Assembly: GCA_964620095.1 (NCBI GenBank) | Contig: CAZUGT010000352.1 | Span: forward strand, 1-33,505 | DNA from: JAJDXO01 sp964620095 | Lineage (GTDB): Bacteria; Pseudomonadota; Alphaproteobacteria; Rhodospirillales; UBA2165 | Length of the DNA: 33,505 nucleotides | Direction: 5' to 3' | Shown here: piece by piece, positions 16,476 through 25,676 of the stretch | How the letters are laid out: each line of letters begins with the position of its first letter | How positions within the stretch are numbered: the stretch's first letter is position 1 | Translations under genes and position numbers: made by a program | Notes under the pieces: generated by a model | Told to the model about the DNA's origin: nothing | Seen by the model: only the letters and a program-made list of their open reading frames with translations | Database searches by the model: none

Positions 16476-16786
16476 GATGTCTCTTCGACAATCCAGTTTA
16501 GGAATTTCCCGGCCCCCCGCCCAATACCGATCTCGATGGCGCAAGGCGTGTCGTAGGAATGAAGCTGCTCGATCCTCGCGATCACGTCGTCGGCCCGTTC
16601 GCGCCGCGTCTTGACGATCATCACCACCTCCGGTTCCCGTTGAACCGCGTCTTCCCATCGGTAGATGGATGTCATTTCGCCCAGAATATTGGCGCACGCC
16701 GCCAACCGCTCCTCGACCAGGGCAGTTCCGATCTTCTCCGCTTCATCGTGGCTGGCGGCGGTCACATAGATCAGCGAAACAGTCAT
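16472..16786 (-). CDS. cutA: CutA-like divalent-cation tolerance protein
   Basis: A 104-residue trimeric CutA1-family protein. Recognisable parts are the N-terminal beta strand LIYVTAASHDEAEKIG, the family signature LVEERLAACANI, SIYRWED, VMIVKT and HSYDTPCAIEI. CutA has been linked to copper and divalent metal tolerance and is found from bacteria to plants; its molecular role is unsettled. AAGGAGGG lies 8 bases upstream of the ATG. It is convergent with ispDF, with overlapping stops, and divergent from the next small gene. Confidence 0.93.
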   Translation of the reverse strand: MTVSLIYVTAASHDEAEKIGTALVEERLAACANILGEMTSIYRWEDAVQREPEVVMIVKTRRERADDVIARIEQLHSYDTPCAIEIGIGRGAGKFLNWIVEETS

Positions 16787-16861
16787 TTCCGGGCCCTCCT
16801 TGGAACAGGGGCTAATCTAATCTAGGATGGGCCGTTCGTCATGGTCCGGGGAGGAACCGCC

Positions 16862-17140
16862 ATGGAACTCCATGCCCGAAACGGGCGTGAACAAACGGCC
16901 TCCGCGTCCGGCGTGCGGCCGAGCGCGGCGCAGCGCCGCTGGCTTGAGCGCGGGCTCGATCAGGCGGGGGGCAAGCTGCCGCTGTTCGATTCCGAGGGAC
17001 AGAAGGTTTCCCGGCGGACGGTGGAAAGCTGCATCAAACAGGGCTGGGCCGAACCGTGGTTCGACAATCCGCTCAAAAAGGATTGGATGGTCTGTAAATT
17101 GACCGAAGAGGGCCGCCGGGCGGTGCGCGCTTCCTCATAG
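16862..17140 (+). CDS. small conserved hypothetical protein
   Basis: The 92-residue product is not recognised. The ATG at 16862 is preferred because GGGGAGGAA lies just upstream; an in-frame ATG at 16841 is upstream of that Shine-Dalgarno. The sequence has a helical N-terminal half (SAAQRRWLERGLDQAGGKLP) and a C-terminal part, VSRRTVESCIKQGWAEPWF followed by VCKLTEEGRRAV. This looks like a single winged-helix unit: recognition helix, Trp-containing wing, then a helix ending in TEEGRRAV, a common ending of MarR/ArsR-like wHTH folds. This is an inference. It is upstream of queF on the same strand, 120 bp apart. Confidence 0.7.
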   Translation: MELHARNGREQTASASGVRPSAAQRRWLERGLDQAGGKLPLFDSEGQKVSRRTVESCIKQGWAEPWFDNPLKKDWMVCKLTEEGRRAVRASS

Positions 17141-17260
17141 GCCGCGTTTTTCGCGGATATCCGAAGCGGCTTCGACCGTTCCCGCAAATCGGGCGACAGG
17201 CCATGGACACGGGCCGGCGCGCTGACTAACGTGCGGGCTCCATTGTGGAGGGACCGCTGA

Positions 17261-17725
17261 ATGTCAGGGGACAAATATACCGAGCTCGACCAACTGGGCC
17301 GCCATGCGTCGCTGCCCGAATCGCCGGAGGCGGCGGTGTTGGAAAAAGTCCCCAACCCCCATCCGGGGGACGCCTACGTCGTCCGCTTCACCTGCCCCGA
17401 GTTCACCTCCGTCTGCCCGGTGACGGGCCAGCCCGATTTCGCGCATCTGGTGATCGATTACGTGCCCGGGCCGTCTCTGGTGGAAAGCAAGTCGCTGAAG
17501 CTCTACCTGGGCTCGTTCCGCAATCACGCCGCCTTCCACGAGGATTGCACCGTTGGCATCGCCAAGCGGCTGCAGGCCGAAATCGAACCGCAATGGCTGC
17601 GCATCGGCGGCTATTGGTATCCCCGGGGCGGAATCCCGATCGATGTGTTTTATCAGCTCGGGGAACTGCCCGGGGACGTTTGGCTGCCGGACCAGGGGGT
17701 CGCGCCCTACCGGGGACGCGGCTAG
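17261..17725 (+). CDS. queF: NADPH-dependent 7-cyano-7-deazaguanine reductase QueF
   Basis: QueF reduces preQ0 to preQ1 in queuosine biosynthesis, the only known biological nitrile reductase. At 154 residues this is the short, unimodular type I form. The catalytic Cys52 and Asp59 are seen in FTSVCPVTGQPDF, and the NADPH-binding QueF motif is ESKSLKLYLGSFRNH (75-89). GGAGGG precedes the ATG at good spacing. The rest of the queuosine pathway is not in the window, and I see no preQ1 riboswitch in the leader. It converges on the Rieske gene with 11 bp between stops. Confidence 0.96.
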   Translation: MSGDKYTELDQLGRHASLPESPEAAVLEKVPNPHPGDAYVVRFTCPEFTSVCPVTGQPDFAHLVIDYVPGPSLVESKSLKLYLGSFRNHAAFHEDCTVGIAKRLQAEIEPQWLRIGGYWYPRGGIPIDVFYQLGELPGDVWLPDQGVAPYRGRG

Positions 17726-17736
17726 CTCGGCGAAGC

Positions 17737-18072
17737 TCAGGCGTCGAGGACGATCTCGCCGCCGCGCACACTTACCGAAAGCTTGACCAGGCTTTGACCC
17801 TCGGCCGGACCGCCGACGCAGCGGCCATCGTCTATGGCGAACAAGGCGCCATGTTTGCCGCAACGGATCAGCGTGTTGGTGCCGTTGAAAAATTGCCCCG
17901 GGATCTGGTCGATGAAGTCCTGGGCGTGCGGGCACCAGTTCAAATAGGCGAACACTTCACCGTCCTTGTGGACGACGAAGATGTTTCGCTGTTTGCCGTC
18001 GACGCGGGCGACCAGGGCTTTCGCGGCGCCCTCTTCCAGTTCGTCCAGCCGCATCAGCGTTTGTTCAGCCAT
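17737..18072 (-). CDS. Rieske-type [2Fe-2S] ferredoxin
   Basis: This 111-residue single-domain Rieske protein has cluster ligands in C47-P-H49 and C71-G-K-H74, which is the CxH...CxxH pattern with a 21-residue gap. It has no signal peptide or membrane segment, so it is a cytoplasmic electron carrier of the NirD/BphF-like small ferredoxin type rather than a bc1 subunit. Its redox partner is unknown. The start at 18072 is chosen because the in-frame extension to 18216 is Pro/Arg-rich and unlike the family. It lies downstream of tRNA-Pro on the same strand. Confidence 0.88.
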   Translation of the reverse strand: MAEQTLMRLDELEEGAAKALVARVDGKQRNIFVVHKDGEVFAYLNWCPHAQDFIDQIPGQFFNGTNTLIRCGKHGALFAIDDGRCVGGPAEGQSLVKLSVSVRGGEIVLDA

Positions 18073-18219
18073 CGGGCGTTCCCGGATCAGGATCATGATT
18101 CCGGCACCCGTTTGCCGTTCCGCCGGCCGAATTGCAACCGAAATCGGCGATGGAAGCCGCGGCGGCCCCGGCCCGCAAATGAATTCGGGGCCCCGCCGCC
18201 GGCGAGGCCCCGTCAATAT

Positions 18220-18296
18220 TGGTCGGGGAGACAGGATTTGAACCTGCGACCTTTCGACCCCCAGTCGAATGCGCTACCAGGCTGCGCCACTCCCCG
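18220..18296 (-). tRNA. tRNA-Pro (anticodon GGG)
   Basis: The 77-base minus-strand sequence folds as a tRNA. The acceptor stem is CGGGGAG/CTCCCCG and the D-loop contains AGCCTGGTAGCGC. The anticodon arm is TTCGA-CTGGGGG-TCGAA, giving anticodon GGG. The T arm contains GGTTCGAATCC. Discriminator A is followed by an encoded CCA (18222-18220). Confidence 0.97.
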
Positions 18297-18363
18297 ACAA
18301 GTTCCTTGAAGGGGCGCGAACTATACTCAGAGGCCCGCCCAAGGGCAATGCGCCGGCGCCGAA

Positions 18364-18759
18364 TTAAACGAGCTTCCTGATATCCTCGAGTTCGGCGAGG
18401 ATTTGCCGCAACTCCGCCTTTTCACTCTCGCCGAGGCCGCCATCGGCAGCCCGCGGCGGCGCTTTTTCGGCCCTATCGGCACCCCGGCCGGATTCCTGTT
18501 TCAGCAGCTTCTGCACACCCTTGATGGTGTAGCCGTCGTCGTAGAGCAGTCCGCGGATACGCCTCAGAAGGTCGATATCCTCGGGCCGGTAATAGCGCCT
18601 GCCCCCGCCCCGCTTCAGTGGTTTGATCTGCGAAAATTTGCCTTCCCAGAATCGGAGAACGTGTTGCGGCAAATCGAGCTCGGCCGCCACCTCGCTGATG
18701 GTCCGGAACGCACTTGCGGATTTGTTGGACCGCCGAGCGGGCGGTGCTTCTGCCGACAA
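18364..18759 (-). CDS. MerR-family transcriptional regulator
   Basis: This 131-residue protein has an N-terminal MerR winged helix: FRTISEVAAELDLPQHVLRFWE, then the wing RGGGRRYYRPEDIDLLRRI. A linker helix LLYDDGYTIKGVQKLL and a low-complexity Ala/Arg/Glu tail follow. Effector-binding cysteines are absent, so a metal-sensing role is unlikely. The start is TTG at 18759 with AAGGG eight bases upstream. It follows ihfA by 11 bases; this ihfA-merR pair is widespread in alphaproteobacteria but its target genes are not generally known. Confidence 0.9.
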   Translation of the reverse strand: MSAEAPPARRSNKSASAFRTISEVAAELDLPQHVLRFWEGKFSQIKPLKRGGGRRYYRPEDIDLLRRIRGLLYDDGYTIKGVQKLLKQESGRGADRAEKAPPRAADGGLGESEKAELRQILAELEDIRKLV

Positions 18760-18770
18760 CGGTTCGGCCC

Positions 18771-19082
18771 TTAATCGAGTGGGTCGGGTGCGGCGCCGCC
18801 GATGCGGGCCTTCAACACCTGCGACGGACGGAAAACAAGCACCCGGCGCGGCAGGATCGGGACCTCCTCACCGGTCTTCGGGTTGCGGCCGATGCGCTGA
18901 CCCTTGTTGCGGATCGTGAAACTGCCGAACGACGAAATCTTCACCGAATCGCCGTTGGCAAGGGTTTCTGAAATTTTCGCTAGAACCAATTCGAGAAGAT
19001 CCGCCGATTCATTCCGCGACAGACCGACTTCTTGGTAAACCGCCTCGCTCAATTGCTGACGGGTAATCGTCTCTCCAGCCAT
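18771..19082 (-). CDS. ihfA: integration host factor subunit alpha
   Basis: IhfA forms the IHF heterodimer that bends DNA sharply at specific sites and helps sigma-54 activators contact polymerase. The 103-residue protein has the HU/IHF fold: the helical N-terminal half (TRQQLSEAVYQEVGLSRNES), KISSFGSFTIR, and the DNA-intercalating arm GRNPKTGEEVPI with its tip proline. AAGGA lies 7 bases upstream of the ATG. A probable promoter is at 19141-19113. Functionally it connects with ntrC in this window and with a possible IHF site at 47-59. Confidence 0.96.
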   Translation of the reverse strand: MAGETITRQQLSEAVYQEVGLSRNESADLLELVLAKISETLANGDSVKISSFGSFTIRNKGQRIGRNPKTGEEVPILPRRVLVFRPSQVLKARIGGAAPDPLD

Positions 19083-19112
19083 CAGGCTATCCTTTGCCCA
19101 TCCCCTGAAGGA

Positions 19113-19141
19113 AACCTAAACCGGCCCGATTATGCCGTCAA
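19113..19141 (-). promoter_or_regulatory. putative sigma-70-type promoter of ihfA
   Basis: On the minus strand TTGACG (19141-19136) and TAGGTT (19118-19113) are separated by 17 bases, placing a start site about 25 bases before the ihfA ATG. The -35 is near-consensus and the -10 is weak. Confidence 0.45.
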
Positions 19142-19198
19142 TATCAGAGGGATGGCAGAAACGGCTAATGGGTGAAACAAGCGACGGCCGTCACTAAT

Positions 19199-20176
19199 TT
19201 ACCATCGGACCAGAGCCGCTCCCCAGGTCAGCCCGCCGCCCATCGCCTCCATCAGGATGAGATCGCCCTCCTTGATCCGGCCATCGCGGCGGGCGGCATC
19301 GAGCGCCAGGGGAATGGAGGCGGCCGAGGTATTGGCGTGATCCTGCACCGTCAGCACTATCTTGTCGGTTTCCATGCCCAATTTCCTCGCGGTCGAATCG
19401 ATGATCCGCTTATTGGCCTGATGGGGTACGAGCCAATCGATTGCCGACGAGTCCAGGCCGTTCTCGTCCAGCGCCTCGATCACGACATTCGCCAGATTGG
19501 TCACCGCGTGCTTGAAGACTTCCTTTCCCTGCATGCGGATGAAGCCGGATTGACCGGTGGTGGACGGGCCGCCGTCGCAATAAAGCAACTCCGACAGGCG
19601 GCCGTCGGAGTGGAGATGGGTGGACAGAAGGCCGCTTTCCGTGCCGAGGCCGTTCTCCAGCTCCACGCCTTTCATCACCACCGCGCCCGCGCCGTCGCCG
19701 AACAGCACACAGGTCGTCCGGTCATCCCAGTCCAGCAGGCGGGAGAGCGTGTCCGCGCCGATCACCAGGGCGGTTTTGGATTGGCCCGATTTGATTAGTC
19801 CGTCGGCCACCGACATGCCGTAAATAAACCCGGAGCATACGGCCTGGACATCGAACGCGGCGCCGCCGTTGAGCTCGAGTTTGGCCTGTACCTGGACCGC
19901 GGTCGCGGGAAAGGTCCGGTCGGGGGTGGTGGTCCCGACAATTATCAAATCCACCTCGGAGGCGTCCACGCCCGCGTCGTCCAGGGCCCGCTTGGCCGCC
20001 TCGTAGGCCATATCCGAGGTGTGTTCGTTTTCCGCCGCGACGCGGCGCTGGCGGATACCGGTCCGGGCGGCGATCCACTCATCGGAGGTGTCGACCCGTG
20101 CGGCCAATTCGTCATTGGTGACGATTTTTTGCGGAAGGTATGAGCCGCTGCCCAACAATCGTGAATGAATACTCAT
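19199..20176 (-). CDS. fabH: 3-oxoacyl-ACP synthase III (FabH)
   Basis: FabH (KAS III) condenses acetyl-CoA with malonyl-ACP to start type II fatty-acid synthesis. The 325-residue thiolase-fold protein has the complete catalytic triad: Cys114 in VQAVCSGF, His252 in VPHQANKRI and Asn282 in DHANTSAAS. The N-terminal TSDEWIAARTGIRQRR and the C-terminal GGGLTWGAALVRW are typical. The ATG has GGAGG 10 bases upstream, inside plsX, and overlaps the plsX stop by 4 bases (ATGA). plsX-fabH-ihfA order is typical. Confidence 0.97.
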   Translation of the reverse strand: MSIHSRLLGSGSYLPQKIVTNDELAARVDTSDEWIAARTGIRQRRVAAENEHTSDMAYEAAKRALDDAGVDASEVDLIIVGTTTPDRTFPATAVQVQAKLELNGGAAFDVQAVCSGFIYGMSVADGLIKSGQSKTALVIGADTLSRLLDWDDRTTCVLFGDGAGAVVMKGVELENGLGTESGLLSTHLHSDGRLSELLYCDGGPSTTGQSGFIRMQGKEVFKHAVTNLANVVIEALDENGLDSSAIDWLVPHQANKRIIDSTARKLGMETDKIVLTVQDHANTSAASIPLALDAARRDGRIKEGDLILMEAMGGGLTWGAALVRW

Positions 20177-21222
20177 TGGACCGTTGCCTCCTCCATGGTT
20201 GCTTCCGCTGCGATCAATTCTTCCAGATCCTCGCGTATGCGCTCGTTGAATTCCCGGCGCACCAAATTGACGGCCGCGACGACGGCATTGGCGAACCCCA
20301 CACCGTCAGTGCCGCCGTGGCTCTTTATACAGATTCCGTTCAGGCCCACCAGCATGGCACCGTTATACTGGCGGGGATCAAACCGGTCCCGCATTGTTTG
20401 AAGGGCGGGCCGCGCGATCAAGGCGCCGAGCCGCGTGCGGAGCGAACTCAGAAGTGATTCCTTCAAGTAGTGACCGAACAGTTGGACAGCCCCTTCGGCC
20501 GTCTTGAGAGCAATGTTTCCCGTGAAACCGTCGGTCACGATGACGTCCACCGTGCCGGCGCTCAGGTCGTCGCCTTCCACAAATCCGTGAAATTTTATCG
20601 GCAGCGGTGATTCGGCCAGGATCGCCGCCGCCTTCTTGACGTGCTCATTGCCTTTGAGTCCCTCGACCCCGACGTTGAGAATACCGATGGACGGCTGTTC
20701 GAGGCCCAGTTCGTTTCTGGCAAATACTTCGCCCATGACCGCGAATTGAACCAGGCTGTCCGCGTCGCACTCGATATTCGCGCCGAGGTCGAGCATCACG
20801 GTCTGTCCGCGGAGTGTTGGAAACGCGGTCGCGATGGCCGGCCGCGCAATGCCGGGGAGCGTCCTCAGCACGATGGTGGCCATTGCCATCAGCGCGCCGG
20901 TATTGCCCGCGGAAACGATGGCATGCGCCTCACCGGCATCGACCGCGTCGATCGCCAGCCTCATGCTCGAGTTTTTTCCGGTCCGCAGGGCGGTGGTTGG
21001 CTTGTCGTCCATCCTGACCGCATCGGTCGTGTGGCGGATCGTGCAGGTGCGAGCCGTCTCGGTGTCCGCTTCGATGAGCGGCCTAAGCTGCGATTCATCG
21101 CCAAAGACGAGAAATTCTACGTCGGGCATCCGCCGGCGGGCCAGCGACAGGCCTTCGACGATCATGCCGGGAGCGTTGTCCCCTCCCATGCCGTCGACAG
21201 CGACAATGATGGCGTCAGGCAC
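20173..21222 (-). CDS. plsX: phosphate acyltransferase PlsX
   Basis: PlsX makes acyl-phosphate from acyl-ACP for phosphatidic acid synthesis through PlsY. The 349-residue protein begins with the diagnostic IIVAVDGMGGDNAPG and contains SAGNTGALMA and TDGFTGNIALKT, all PlsX signatures. The start is GTG at 21222, with GGAGG six bases upstream; no ATG is better placed. It lies 27 bases after rpmF and is coupled to fabH. Confidence 0.97.
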   Translation of the reverse strand: MPDAIIVAVDGMGGDNAPGMIVEGLSLARRRMPDVEFLVFGDESQLRPLIEADTETARTCTIRHTTDAVRMDDKPTTALRTGKNSSMRLAIDAVDAGEAHAIVSAGNTGALMAMATIVLRTLPGIARPAIATAFPTLRGQTVMLDLGANIECDADSLVQFAVMGEVFARNELGLEQPSIGILNVGVEGLKGNEHVKKAAAILAESPLPIKFHGFVEGDDLSAGTVDVIVTDGFTGNIALKTAEGAVQLFGHYLKESLLSSLRTRLGALIARPALQTMRDRFDPRQYNGAMLVGLNGICIKSHGGTDGVGFANAVVAAVNLVRREFNERIREDLEELIAAEATMEEATVQ

Positions 21223-21249
21223 GGAGGGCCTCCGGCGGCATGACCGGAG

Positions 21250-21435
21250 CTAAGCTACGGAATCGATATCGACGACTTCGCGTCCATCGTAGTAGCCGCA
21301 GGAAGGGCACACGTGATGCGGCCGCTTCAGTTCGCCGCAATTGGGGCACTCGCCCCGCGCCTGCGAGGTCAGCCGATCGTGGGCGCGTCGCATGTTTCTG
21401 CGCGACCGGGACACCTTCTTTTTCGGAACCGCCAT
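21250..21435 (-). CDS. rpmF: 50S ribosomal protein L32
   Basis: A 61-residue basic protein beginning MAVPKKKVSRSRRNMRRAHD, the classical L32 start. It has a zinc-ribbon: Cys30, Cys33, Cys43 and Cys46 (CPNC and CPSC). It is at the head of rpmF-plsX-fabH, linking ribosome and membrane lipid synthesis as in many proteobacteria. The 129-base leader contains a TATATG candidate -10 and a 12-bp GATC palindrome. Confidence 0.98.
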   Translation of the reverse strand: MAVPKKKVSRSRRNMRRAHDRLTSQARGECPNCGELKRPHHVCPSCGYYDGREVVDIDSVA

Positions 21436-21463
21436 GGTTACGACTCTCGTGATGCAATTCTTG

Positions 21464-21475
21464 GATCAATTGATC
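21464..21475. repeat. 12-bp palindrome in the rpmF leader
   Basis: GATCAATTGATC is a perfect palindrome 28 bases upstream of the rpmF ATG, and a third GATC lies at 21481. It could be an operator or a leader-RNA hairpin, or chance. Confidence 0.5.
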
Positions 21476-21564
21476 TTTCCGATCAGGAGCGCGCTTCATA
21501 TACAAATTCACCGCCCGGGGCAAGCGGCATAATCCCTCATTCTAGCCGCAAAAACGGCCCCGTG

Positions 21565-22122
21565 TCAGTTTTTGCGGTCGAGCAGGTTTTTGAGTGCGGC
21601 AAACGGGTTGGCGGTGGCGGACTCCGCCGGTTCGGCGCCCTTCGAAGAGGCATAGCCGCCGAACTCGGCGTCGGGGGCCCGGGGGAACGGGTTTATCTCC
21701 AGCCCCAGCCGCTCCGCGGCGACTTCGCCGATATCGATAATCCCGTCGATGATCGGCTCGTCGGGGTCGTCTTCGTCCCATCCCACCTCCAATTCCGCCT
21801 GTTCTTCGGCGGCGGCCTCGGTTGAAAAAGTGCAATGAAAACGGTGATTTATGGAGTCTTGGACCGGCTCCAGGGTCACCACGCAGGGCTGTTCGACTTC
21901 GGCCTCGATCCGGCCTTCCACGTGGACTTGCACGTTCCCGGCCACCGGCTTCAACACAAACTCGGCCGAAAATCGCACCAGCTCGTTTAGATCGAAGCGG
22001 CGAGCCAGCGCCGCCCGCTCGTCGCTGTCGGGGGCGATCCGGAACCGGTTGTCGCCGGCCTCCAGCGACGTCACCTGGATAGGCCGGGAAAACTCGATGA
22101 CGGGCTTTCCTTCAGCCGTCAC
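21565..22122 (-). CDS. yceD: YceD family protein (DUF177)
   Basis: This 185-residue acidic protein of the DUF177/YceD family is implicated in 23S rRNA accumulation and is usually encoded next to rpmF, as here. The family feature is a C-terminal acidic IIDIGEVAAERLGLEINPFPR-like segment (from about residue 126) and the terminal NPFAALKNLL. One cysteine at PCVVTLEPV is typical of the group. The start is GTG at 22122 and overlaps the end of cbp3 by 11 bases; the Shine-Dalgarno is weak, so the exact start is uncertain. Confidence 0.88.
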   Translation of the reverse strand: MTAEGKPVIEFSRPIQVTSLEAGDNRFRIAPDSDERAALARRFDLNELVRFSAEFVLKPVAGNVQVHVEGRIEAEVEQPCVVTLEPVQDSINHRFHCTFSTEAAAEEQAELEVGWDEDDPDEPIIDGIIDIGEVAAERLGLEINPFPRAPDAEFGGYASSKGAEPAESATANPFAALKNLLDRKN

Positions 22123-22669
22123 CGCCCGAATTCTCCGAATCGGCGGGAGAGAATATTAGTTTACCGGCATAAAGGTCGTCGAGCGGCCATTCCTCGGATC
22201 GGGAAATCTCGGCGTGCACGTACGCGGCCATCGCTTCGGCATGGGCAGGCTGCACGTCCTCGCTGCGGTACAGGTTTCTTTTCAACGCCGCGGCCATCCG
22301 CGCCTGGTCGCCGCAGGCTTCCTCGTAGGCCGCAACGCGCCCGTAGAACAGGCTCGCAAGTTCCTTGACCTTTTTGCCGACACGCAGGTCGCCGACCCCC
22401 ATTTCGCGAAGATTTCCGTCCATATCGGCGAACATGAGGTCGAACAGCATCTGGCCCAGCCGCGCGCCTTGCTTGGCGCCGGTGCGCAGGCGCCGCAGGA
22501 CGATGAAAGCGAGCAGCGAAATCATGTCGAACCGTCCCTCGACTGTATCGGGAACGCCATACTCGACGTAGAAAACCGGGTTGCGTGCATGGGTGACGAT
22601 GGCGCCGTATAGCTTGTGGACGGCATCCTTTTCCCTGGCGCGCGTCGTGAAGAGGTCGAGAATTCCCAT
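22112..22669 (-). CDS. ubiquinol-cytochrome c chaperone family protein (Cbp3-like)
   Basis: This 185-residue protein of the Cbp3/UQCC1 chaperone family is named for assisting cytochrome b assembly in mitochondrial complex III. Recognisable stretches are HKLYGAIVTHARNPVFY, GVPDTVEGRFDMISLLAF, LFDLMFADMDGNLREMGVGD and KRNLYRSED. The start ATG at 22669 (MGILDLFT) is chosen; a longer reading to 22780 adds a basic, non-family N-terminus. The Shine-Dalgarno is weak. It is divergent from bamE and heads the cbp3-yceD pair. A similar cbp3-yceD arrangement is seen in other alphaproteobacteria. Confidence 0.88.
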   Translation of the reverse strand: MGILDLFTTRAREKDAVHKLYGAIVTHARNPVFYVEYGVPDTVEGRFDMISLLAFIVLRRLRTGAKQGARLGQMLFDLMFADMDGNLREMGVGDLRVGKKVKELASLFYGRVAAYEEACGDQARMAAALKRNLYRSEDVQPAHAEAMAAYVHAEISRSEEWPLDDLYAGKLIFSPADSENSGGDG

Positions 22670-22760
22670 TGAATGTCTGGGGGCCTTTGGTTTACACGAT
22701 GTATCCGAGGATGTTCGCCTTCTTCGGGCGCGTCCAGGGATGCGGTCTTTCAAATACGCT

Positions 22761-22781
22761 TGTGGCAGGTGAATTGCCACA
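22761..22781 (+). promoter_or_regulatory. 21-bp inverted repeat with sigma-54-like -24/-12 layout
   Basis: TGTGGCA (22761-22767) and TGCCACA (22775-22781) form a perfect 7-bp inverted repeat with a 7-base spacer. The plus strand TGGCAGG-TGAA-TTGC also matches the sigma-54 consensus TGGCACG-N4-TTGC except for one base, and the invariant GG and GC are 12 bases apart, as required. If used, transcription would begin near 22789, very close to the bamE start codons. Alternatively this is an operator in the divergent cbp3/bamE promoter region. Confidence 0.45.
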
Positions 22782-22791
22782 CTAATTGAGA

Positions 22792-23286
22792 ATGGCTCTT
22801 GTGAAACAGAAATATTTCCCGGGCAAGCGGAAGCTGATCGTGCTGGCGGCCGCTGTCCTCCTTGCCGCGTGCGCCCCGCGGATCGAAACCCGCGGCAACC
22901 TGCCGGACCCGGATTTGCTGGCGGAGCTCGAAATCGGCGCTCTCAATAAACGGCAGGTCGAGGAGATGTTCGGGTCGCCGTCCAGCGTTTCCACCTTCGG
23001 CAACGAGAACTGGTACTACATCAGCGAACGGACAGAGATGACCGCCTTCTACGCGCCTGAAGTGATCGACCGCAAAGTCGTGGTGATCAGCTTCGATGAT
23101 AAAGGGGTTATCCGTGACTTCGCCTCGCTCGGCCTCGAGGACGGCCGGATCATCGAATTTGTGGAACGCAAGACACCGACAGCCGGTCACGAGATCACCT
23201 TCCTGCAGCAGCTGTTTGGCAACCTCGGACGATTCGAAGGCAGCGGGCGCGCCCCCGGGGCACCCGGTGTTCCCGGCGGCAATTAG
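22792..23286 (+). CDS. bamE: outer membrane protein assembly factor BamE (SmpA/OmlA lipoprotein)
   Basis: This 164-residue lipoprotein of the BAM complex assists outer-membrane beta-barrel insertion. It has a lysine-rich n-region, a hydrophobic core and the lipobox LAAC (Cys27), then the SmpA/OmlA domain: LLAELEIGALNKRQVEEMFG, GSPSS and ENWYYISE. A Gly/Pro/Ala-rich tail ends it. The start is uncertain: TTG at 22786, ATG at 22792 and GTG at 22801 are all in frame, none with a clear Shine-Dalgarno; ATG is chosen. Residues YFPGKRK-LIVLAAA keep a signal peptide with any of them. It is convergent with hppA, with a bidirectional terminator between. Confidence 0.93.
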   Translation: MALVKQKYFPGKRKLIVLAAAVLLAACAPRIETRGNLPDPDLLAELEIGALNKRQVEEMFGSPSSVSTFGNENWYYISERTEMTAFYAPEVIDRKVVVISFDDKGVIRDFASLGLEDGRIIEFVERKTPTAGHEITFLQQLFGNLGRFEGSGRAPGAPGVPGGN

Positions 23287-23299
23287 CCGTATCGAAGAA

Positions 23300-23331
23300 A
23301 AAGGCCGCGAGGCTGCCGCCCCACGGCCTTT
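23300..23331. terminator. bidirectional rho-independent terminator between bamE and hppA
   Basis: AAAGGCCG (23300-23307) pairs with CGGCCTTT (23324-23331) around a 16-base loop. On the minus strand the stem runs into TTTTTCTTC, a good U-tract for hppA; on the plus strand it is followed by TTTGCTTCGTT for bamE. The location between two convergent stop codons (23286 and 23353) supports the call. Confidence 0.75.
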
Positions 23332-23352
23332 GCTTCGTTCAATCGTGATCAC

Positions 23353-25452
<2,100 letters not shown>

Positions 25453-25573
25453 GGTCGGGTCAACCTTTGTGTGATGCGTAACTCTTGGGATCGGCTCGGA
25501 TCGGCGCACCCGTCAGGAATCGTGTCCTCCGAACGGGGCGGCCTGAAAAGCGGGGGGAAAATGCCAGAACCGC

Positions 25574-25592
25574 CCACGGAAGGCAACCGTGG
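25574..25592. other. hairpin in the hppA upstream region
   Basis: CCACGG-AAGGCAA-CCGTGG forms a perfect 6-bp stem with a 7-base loop in the 224-bp gap between thiL and hppA. No adjacent U-tract is present on either strand. It may be an RNA structure between the two genes or a regulator site. Confidence 0.4.
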
Positions 25593-25676
25593 TCCGGAAC
25601 GGATCAGAATTGGCCGATCAAGCGCGAAATCGGACCTCGCCGGACGGGCCGATCGAACGCCGATTCGGTCGGCATA

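Noticed and set aside
17142..17156. CCGCG-TTTTT-CGCGG hairpin after the 92-residue gene as a terminator
   Set aside because: Short stem and the T-run is in the loop, not downstream.
17141..17260. preQ1 riboswitch ahead of queF
   Set aside because: No AGAGGTTCTAGC-type stem or A-rich tail in the 120-base leader.
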